From assembly GCA_023250585.1 (NCBI GenBank), contig JAHFAK010000085.1, forward strand, positions 1 through 10,567: a DNA stretch of 10,567 bases. Reading direction: 5' to 3'. Of this stretch, positions 5,772-10,567 are shown piece by piece (positions within the stretch are counted from its first letter, which is position 1; every line of letters begins with the position of its first letter). The notes under the pieces were generated by a model, which ran no database searches, had not been told where the DNA came from, and saw only the letters and a list, made by a program, of their open reading frames with translations. The position numbers were made by a program, and so were the translations under genes. This DNA is from Deltaproteobacteria bacterium. GTDB taxonomy: Bacteria; Bdellovibrionota_F; JAHFAK01.

Positions 5772-8700
5772 TTACTTAAAATTCTCTTCTATTTTTTTTA
5801 AAACATCTTTTGCATTTAAACGCTCGGCAAGCATTTTCGCATCAGCGACAAGCGTTTCAATTTTTTTCTTATATTTCTTACTATTTTCTTCATGATAAAG
5901 TAACGCTAAAAAAAATTGCGCCTTCAGCACTCCTTCTTGCGCATCTAACTTTTGTGCCTCTACTAAAAATCCTTCAAGCATTTTTATTCCTTTTTTACGA
6001 CCTCTCGTATGGTAATCAAAATAGGTCAAAAAGATATCATTATACAGCATACCAATTTTCCAACTAATATCATCTGATATTTTTTTCGACATGATAAAAG
6101 CTTTCTTTGCTTCGTCTAGGGATTCTTGCATAAAAAAAATATTTCCTAAATTATAGTAATTAACGCTCTCGCCCCAACGATCCGATATTTGCTGGGTTAT
6201 ACTGATTGATTTCTCACAAAATTCTCGTGCGCGAGCGTAATTTTCTTCAGTGTAATAGATCTCTACAATATTTCCTAATGTAACTCCCATCCCATATTTA
6301 TCGTTAATTTTTTCTTTATAAGCAACAGACCTTTCAAGTGATTTTAGAGCTTCTGCAAGATTCCTTTTTTTTGTAAGAATAATGCCCCGATCATTTTCAA
6401 ATCGCCCAATTAAAAAATCATCCGAAAGACTCATTGCTTCTTTAAGGCCAGCTTCAATATATGTTAAAGCAGTATCGAATGCTCCTTTGAAATTATATAA
6501 ACTTCCAATCTCTCTTGTCAGTTCTGCTTGCAGTAATTTTAAACCTGCTTGTGTTGCAATCTGAGTCGCATCGGTAAAATATTGTAATGCGAGATCGAGT
6601 TCTCCTTTTATTTTGTAAAATCTTCCGAGTGTTTTTATAGAAAGTGTATGAAGTTCCGTATCGTTAATTGATTCCGCTTTTTCAATTGCTTTATGCGCAT
6701 ATTTTATACCTTCTTCCCATTTTCCAATGAGCTGATAAATACTTGCAATTTTTTGATAGATAACTCCTTCTTTTCTTAAACGCACTGATTCTCTCAACTT
6801 TAGCGTTCCAGCATATATTTCGAGCGTCTTGAGAATCTGCTCATAACTTTTAATTGCATCTTCGTTAGCATAATTTTTTGTTTGTCTATCTCCGACGAGC
6901 TCTAAATAGTGAATTTCTTTTTCGAAACATTCTGCTTTATGGAAATGATGAACAAGCGCATTGTAATAATCGTCAATACGGTCGTAGAAAAGATCTTCGA
7001 TAGCTTCACCAACGAGTCGATTATAATTTTTTTTATCGTCATCTGAAGTTAACTTGCTCATCGACTCATAAAGCATCATATGTTTAAAAAGATATTCAGG
7101 CTCACTCTTTTCTGGATCGAGTCGCAGTAAATCTTCTGCCAAGAGTGTGGCAAGCGATTCATCAAGATTAAAGGCAAGCTCTGCACGCAAGTTCTCATCT
7201 TTAGAAATCATTTTTTCCAAAATGTCATAGCGAAAATTTTTTCCAATACATGCAGCAACTGAGAGTAGACGCTTGTCTGTTGCCTCTAACCCTTCGATTC
7301 GTGTAGTAAAAATATCTTCTAATGTTTTGGGAAGTGTTAATGTAGAAAGAATATCTTTTTGAGAAAGATCTTTAATCCCAATTAATTTTTTACTTATTTC
7401 TTCAATAAAAAGTGGATTCCCATCCGCGCGTAAAAGTAATTCTTTTTTTAATTTTGCTGCAGTATCTAACTTCGGAATCAGGGTAATAAACATTTTTTCT
7501 GCTTCGCTTTTCGATAAAGCAGGAAATGTATACTCTTTCAGATTCGGCAACAAAGGCTTTTTGCCTTCTGCGTTTCGCATAATATAGATTAAAAAAAGAT
7601 TTATTTTTGTTACGTCCTTGAGAATTGAAGCTAGAGCTTCGAGCGATGCTGGATCTATCCATTCGCTATCATCAATAATATAAAGAACTGTATCTTTTTC
7701 TGAGAGGCGAATGAAAAAATCTTTGATGACACGAAGGAGTTCTTTCTTACGCTCTTCTCCTTCAAGATATTGAGTATCACTACCGGGGAATTCCACTCCG
7801 AGAATACTTCCCAAAAGATGAATATCGTGATCCTTTAATGAATATTTTTTCAGATGTAGCAACTTAGTGCGAATTAATCCATCTGAATCGCTATCTTTGA
7901 TACCGACAATTTGTTTGAGTAATTCTGCGATGACTGAATAAAGGGAATTTTTTTTGAATGTTTGCTCAAGCTCAGGTTTTGCAGAAACATAATAAGATTT
8001 TTCGTGTTTTTGAAGCATCATAAATTCACGAACGAATCGAGACTTACCAAGGCCAAGAGTACCTTGCAGCGCAAAGGCTTTTCCCAAGTGAGAATTTTGT
8101 ACTTCCTTAAAAAACTTACTAAAATCAAGGAGCTCATTTTTTCTACCAATAAATGCAGTTTTATATTCGATTCTTTTTGTTGTAATTCTTTGTTTTTTTC
8201 TTCTCTCAAGCGCTTCATAATATTTTTCACTTTTTCCACGAAAGAGAAAACTTCCTTTCTCTTTAAATTGAAATCCAGCGTCTTTATAATTTTCGATAGA
8301 TTGCGTAGCAGTAATTACATGATCACGGCTGTATTCAAGCAATGTTTTTGCTCGTTCCACTGGATCACCACTGATGGTAAATGAGCTGATATCTTTTACG
8401 GTTCGATCAACAACAACGACTCCCTGATCAATAGTTATTTTAAGATCAATAGACATATGAAGTTCTTCTTCAAAGGATTGTAATTCATTCAGAATAGAAA
8501 AGGCAGTAATCATCGTCCGAAGCGCATCATCATCTCGAATGTGTGGAATACCAAAAACCACTCCAATACTGCGGCTCGAAAGTTCTGTGATACTTCCTCC
8601 ATAACGATAGATAGTATCCATTATCTTTTTCAACAGCTCATTGGTAATAGATTGAAAATGTTCTTGTGCTAATTCTTTTCCATCGTGATCAGTAATTGTT

Positions 8701-9809
8701 GTAAATGCTACATAAAAGACAAAAGCTTTTTTAGTTTGCGCGATCTCTTTATAGCCCTTCTTAATAATTTTTGTTCCGCCGTCATCGGGTTTTTCTTCCA
8801 ACTCTTTTTGAGTCTTTCGATCTCTAACGATTGTTCCTTCTACTGCTTCTTCCTGCTTTTCAACACCACTGCTCTGTTTATTTTTTTCTTCTCGGAGTTC
8901 AAAAAAAGTTTTGAAGAATTCCAAAAATCGGTCTTTTACATTTTGAATTCCTTCACTCATTATATAATCAGAAAGAGCCTGTGCAAAAACGTTTGCTCGA
9001 GAAAAACGCTCTTCTTTATTTCTGGCTAGGGCTTGTTTAATAATAGTATCAATTGAATCTTTTGCATGAGGAATATAATCACGAAGCGGTTTAAAATGTA
9101 CTTCTTTAATTGCTGTCAGTGTATCTTCATCTTTGTCATACGCAAAAGGATTTTTATAGGTAAGAAGCTCATAGAGAACAATACCCATAGAGAAAATATC
9201 TGAATAAAAATCTACTTCTCTATATTCAACTTGTTCAGGAGAAGCATAACGGAGTTTCCCGACAAATACTCCTTCTTCTTCCTTTTGCATCGTTGACTTG
9301 GCAACACCAAAATCAATAAGCTTAATTTTACCATCATAGGAGACTAAAATATTTGCAGGACTAATATCCCGATGAACAATTGAGAGGCTTGTATTTCGTG
9401 GATCATTTTTATGATGGATGTAATCAAGCGCACCACATACTTCGCTTATAATATAGATCGAAACTTCTTCAGGAATTTTTGGTCCTTCCTCGTTTGTTTC
9501 TCTCATGATTATTCGTAAATCTGATCCATGAATATACTCCATGGCAATGAAGTGCTTGTCTTTTATTTTTCCATGATCAAAAACTTTGATAACATTTGGA
9601 TGGTCAAGACTCCCCGACAGAATTGCTTCGCTTTTGAAAAGTTCAACAATATCTTTTTCATCAGCATAGATTGGTCGGACTGTTTTAATGGCGATAAGCT
9701 TCTCATATCCATCAGCCCCAAAGCTTTTCGCTTTATAAATTTCGCCGAGACCGCCGGTTGCGATCTTATCGATTATAAGATATTTGCCAAATATTTTTGG
9801 TTTGAACAT
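5772..9809 (-). CDS. Multidomain Ser/Thr kinase - degenerate cyclase-like domain - P-loop ATPase - TPR protein
   Basis: A 1345-residue soluble signalling protein with no membrane segment seen. Residues 10-285 form a Hanks-type kinase that looks active: TGGLGE loop (18-23), K42, E61, HRD catalytic loop with D148 and N153, DFG (167-169) and SPE (190-192). A polar charged linker runs 305-355. Residues 362-536 resemble a class III nucleotide cyclase domain (RYGG, VVFG, a DDALR helix, a SGDPVERA segment). The two metal-binding Asp positions and the VNxAAR-like catalytic Asn/Arg appear replaced, so it is probably inactive. Residues 552-830 are an AAA/STAND-like ATPase, with Walker A GTLGLGKS (583-590), Walker B LYIIDDSEW (709-717) and a LLRADGNPLFIEE sensor-like segment (791-804). 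From about 960 to 1335 it is helical TPR-type repeats. The plan combines PknK-like kinase-ATPase-TPR proteins with cyclase-ATPase-TPR proteins. It lies 18 bases after elbB and 9 before the amidase. No Shine-Dalgarno is evident. Confidence 0.93.
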   Translation of the reverse strand: MFKPKIFGKYLIIDKIATGGLGEIYKAKSFGADGYEKLIAIKTVRPIYADEKDIVELFKSEAILSGSLDHPNVIKVFDHGKIKDKHFIAMEYIHGSDLRIIMRETNEEGPKIPEEVSIYIISEVCGALDYIHHKNDPRNTSLSIVHRDISPANILVSYDGKIKLIDFGVAKSTMQKEEEGVFVGKLRYASPEQVEYREVDFYSDIFSMGIVLYELLTYKNPFAYDKDEDTLTAIKEVHFKPLRDYIPHAKDSIDTIIKQALARNKEERFSRANVFAQALSDYIMSEGIQNVKDRFLEFFKTFFELREEKNKQSSGVEKQEEAVEGTIVRDRKTQKELEEKPDDGGTKIIKKGYKEIAQTKKAFVFYVAFTTITDHDGKELAQEHFQSITNELLKKIMDTIYRYGGSITELSSRSIGVVFGIPHIRDDDALRTMITAFSILNELQSFEEELHMSIDLKITIDQGVVVVDRTVKDISSFTISGDPVERAKTLLEYSRDHVITATQSIENYKDAGFQFKEKGSFLFRGKSEKYYEALERRKKQRITTKRIEYKTAFIGRKNELLDFSKFFKEVQNSHLGKAFALQGTLGLGKSRFVREFMMLQKHEKSYYVSAKPELEQTFKKNSLYSVIAELLKQIVGIKDSDSDGLIRTKLLHLKKYSLKDHDIHLLGSILGVEFPGSDTQYLEGEERKKELLRVIKDFFIRLSEKDTVLYIIDDSEWIDPASLEALASILKDVTKINLFLIYIMRNAEGKKPLLPNLKEYTFPALSKSEAEKMFITLIPKLDTAAKLKKELLLRADGNPLFIEEISKKLIGIKDLSQKDILSTLTLPKTLEDIFTTRIEGLEATDKRLLSVAACIGKNFRYDILEKMISKDENLRAELAFNLDESLATLLAEDLLRLDPEKSEPEYLFKHMMLYESMSKLTSDDDKKNYNRLVGEAIEDLFYDRIDDYYNALVHHFHKAECFEKEIHYLELVGDRQTKNYANEDAIKSYEQILKTLEIYAGTLKLRESVRLRKEGVIYQKIASIYQLIGKWEEGIKYAHKAIEKAESINDTELHTLSIKTLGRFYKIKGELDLALQYFTDATQIATQAGLKLLQAELTREIGSLYNFKGAFDTALTYIEAGLKEAMSLSDDFLIGRFENDRGIILTKKRNLAEALKSLERSVAYKEKINDKYGMGVTLGNIVEIYYTEENYARAREFCEKSISITQQISDRWGESVNYYNLGNIFFMQESLDEAKKAFIMSKKISDDISWKIGMLYNDIFLTYFDYHTRGRKKGIKMLEGFLVEAQKLDAQEGVLKAQFFLALLYHEENSKKYKKKIETLVADAKMLAERLNAKDVLKKIEENFK

Positions 9810-9827
9810 AAAACTATAATGAGCACA

Positions 9828-10496
9828 TCACTTTTTTTGTAGGAGTTCTAGAATAGCTTGGACAACTTGTTCTGCCTCATGGGCAATATCTGCAACTGTC
9901 GCATTCAGCATGTAACAAGGAGAAGTAACCACTTTCTTCATTGGATCAACTACAATAGTTCGTTGTTTGGTTTCTTTATGTTTTGCACCCATTGACTCAA
10001 GTGTCTGCGCAGTTTTTTGATCAGTACCGATAGTAAGCGAGACTCCCGGGATAAGTTTTGCAAGAATTGTCGGTGCGATACACAGTGCGCCTAAAGGCTT
10101 TTTTAATTCATGCATTGAAGTAACTGCCCGTACAACTTCAGGATGAATTATAGAGGCAGTTCCATCTTTGGCAAAACTTGAAAGATTGAGCGCAGCTCCT
10201 TGGCCTCCAGGTAAAATGAGCGCATCACATTGTTTTGCATCAAATAAATTCAAAGGAGTAATCTTGCCACGAGCAATCCGCGCCGCTTCTACAAGCACAT
10301 TCCGTTTTTCATGCATTTTCTCGCCAGTGAGATGATTGATTACGAAAGTCTGTTCCATATCAGGGGCAAAACAACGATATTCAACGTTTGCTTTTGCTAA
10401 AGCAAGTAAGGTCATAACTGATTCATGAATTTCTGAGCCATCTCTATTGCCACAGCCAGATAAGAGAACACCAATGGTAATATTTTTCTTTTCCAT
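9828..10496 (-). CDS. elbB: ElbB-type DJ-1/PfpI superfamily protein (glyoxalase-like)
   Basis: A 222-residue cytoplasmic protein matching ElbB (YhbL), a DJ-1/PfpI-superfamily member reported to have weak glyoxalase activity and linked to isoprenoid biosynthesis in E. coli. Features recalled from E. coli ElbB are LLSGCGNRDGSEIHE (11-25) with the conserved acidic E22, CFAPD (42-46), INHLTGE (53-59), RNVLVEAARIARG (65-77), LILPGGQGAALNLS (93-106), and the nucleophile elbow ALCIAP with C139. LTIGTD and TSPCYML also fit, and the length is normal for the family. GAGGAA lies 5 bases before the ATG, and a strong promoter lies upstream at 10528-10556. It is the first gene of the operon that continues into the kinase. 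The physiological substrate is not established even for E. coli. Confidence 0.93.
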   Translation of the reverse strand: MEKKNITIGVLLSGCGNRDGSEIHESVMTLLALAKANVEYRCFAPDMEQTFVINHLTGEKMHEKRNVLVEAARIARGKITPLNLFDAKQCDALILPGGQGAALNLSSFAKDGTASIIHPEVVRAVTSMHELKKPLGALCIAPTILAKLIPGVSLTIGTDQKTAQTLESMGAKHKETKQRTIVVDPMKKVVTSPCYMLNATVADIAHEAEQVVQAILELLQKK

Positions 10497-10527
10497 AGCG
10501 TTTCCTCATAATATATTTTTCCCCTAA

Positions 10528-10556
10528 ATTATAATGATATTGGGACAGAAACTCAA
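10528..10556 (-). promoter_or_regulatory. Sigma-70-type promoter for the elbB-kinase-amidase-SRPBCC operon
   Basis: On the minus strand a TTGAGT -35 (10556-10551) is followed after exactly 17 bases by a perfect TATAAT -10 (10533-10528). The predicted start is about 20-25 bases upstream of the elbB ATG, leaving room for the GAGGAA ribosome site at 10507-10502. No other good promoter is seen in the 9-18 base gaps further down the operon, so it probably drives all four genes. Confidence 0.7.
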
Positions 10557-10567
10557 GGACCGAAACG

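Noticed and set aside
8160-8760. An active adenylate cyclase call for the middle of the kinase
   Set aside because: The expected metal-binding Asp residues and the catalytic Asn/Arg segment do not appear, so only a cyclase-like fold is claimed.
8685-9029. Plus-strand open frame of 114 codons with hydrophobic Phe/Leu-rich content inside the kinase gene
   Set aside because: It is antisense to a well-supported kinase reading frame; the Phe/Leu richness comes from the complement of Lys/Glu-rich linker codons. The same holds for the other antisense frames in 4980-8400.

Overview
The window comes from an A+T-rich, Gram-negative bacterium. It carries a lipoprotein with a BamC-like look, a bactofilin next to parAB, and a very large Ser/Thr kinase with ATPase and TPR regions. 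That gene set fits a deltaproteobacterial or Myxococcota/Bdellovibrionota-like lineage, or another poorly sampled environmental phylum. The lineage is inferred from gene style, not from a marker search. The window is densely coded, and no stretch over about 100 bases lacks a gene.

Layout. A tRNA-Arg(ACG) lies at 35-108 on the + strand. Facing it is a minus-strand operon: parA (2827-2039), parB (2027-1131), a bactofilin (1107-664) and a lipoprotein that overlaps the bactofilin stop (671-144). An A/T-rich hairpin at 111-143 may end it. parA and the divergent gene rlmN (2890-3936, +) share a 62-base promoter region, in which parA appears almost leaderless.

A second minus-strand operon runs from a good sigma-70-type promoter at 10528-10556. 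It reads elbB (10496-9828), a 1345-residue kinase / cyclase-like / ATPase / TPR protein (9809-5772), an N-acetylmuramoyl-L-alanine amidase without a signal peptide (5762-4611), and an exported SRPBCC/START-like protein (4598-3990). The gaps are only 9-18 bases.

rlmN and the SRPBCC gene converge on a perfect 36-bp inverted repeat (arms 3913-3948 and 3978-4013). The repeat encodes the last seven residues (QKVGTDS) and the stop codon of both genes, and it can also fold as a bidirectional terminator.

How the genes work together. The first operon joins chromosome partitioning (ParA/ParB) to a polymer-forming bactofilin, as in the known Myxococcus arrangement. The second puts a cytoplasmic signalling ATPase beside a peptidoglycan-amidase-type enzyme. 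Its cyclase-like domain has lost the expected metal-binding acids. I see no CRISPR, transposase, phage gene or clear defence system. The most unusual items are the gene-capping inverted repeat and the kinase with its pseudocyclase domain.
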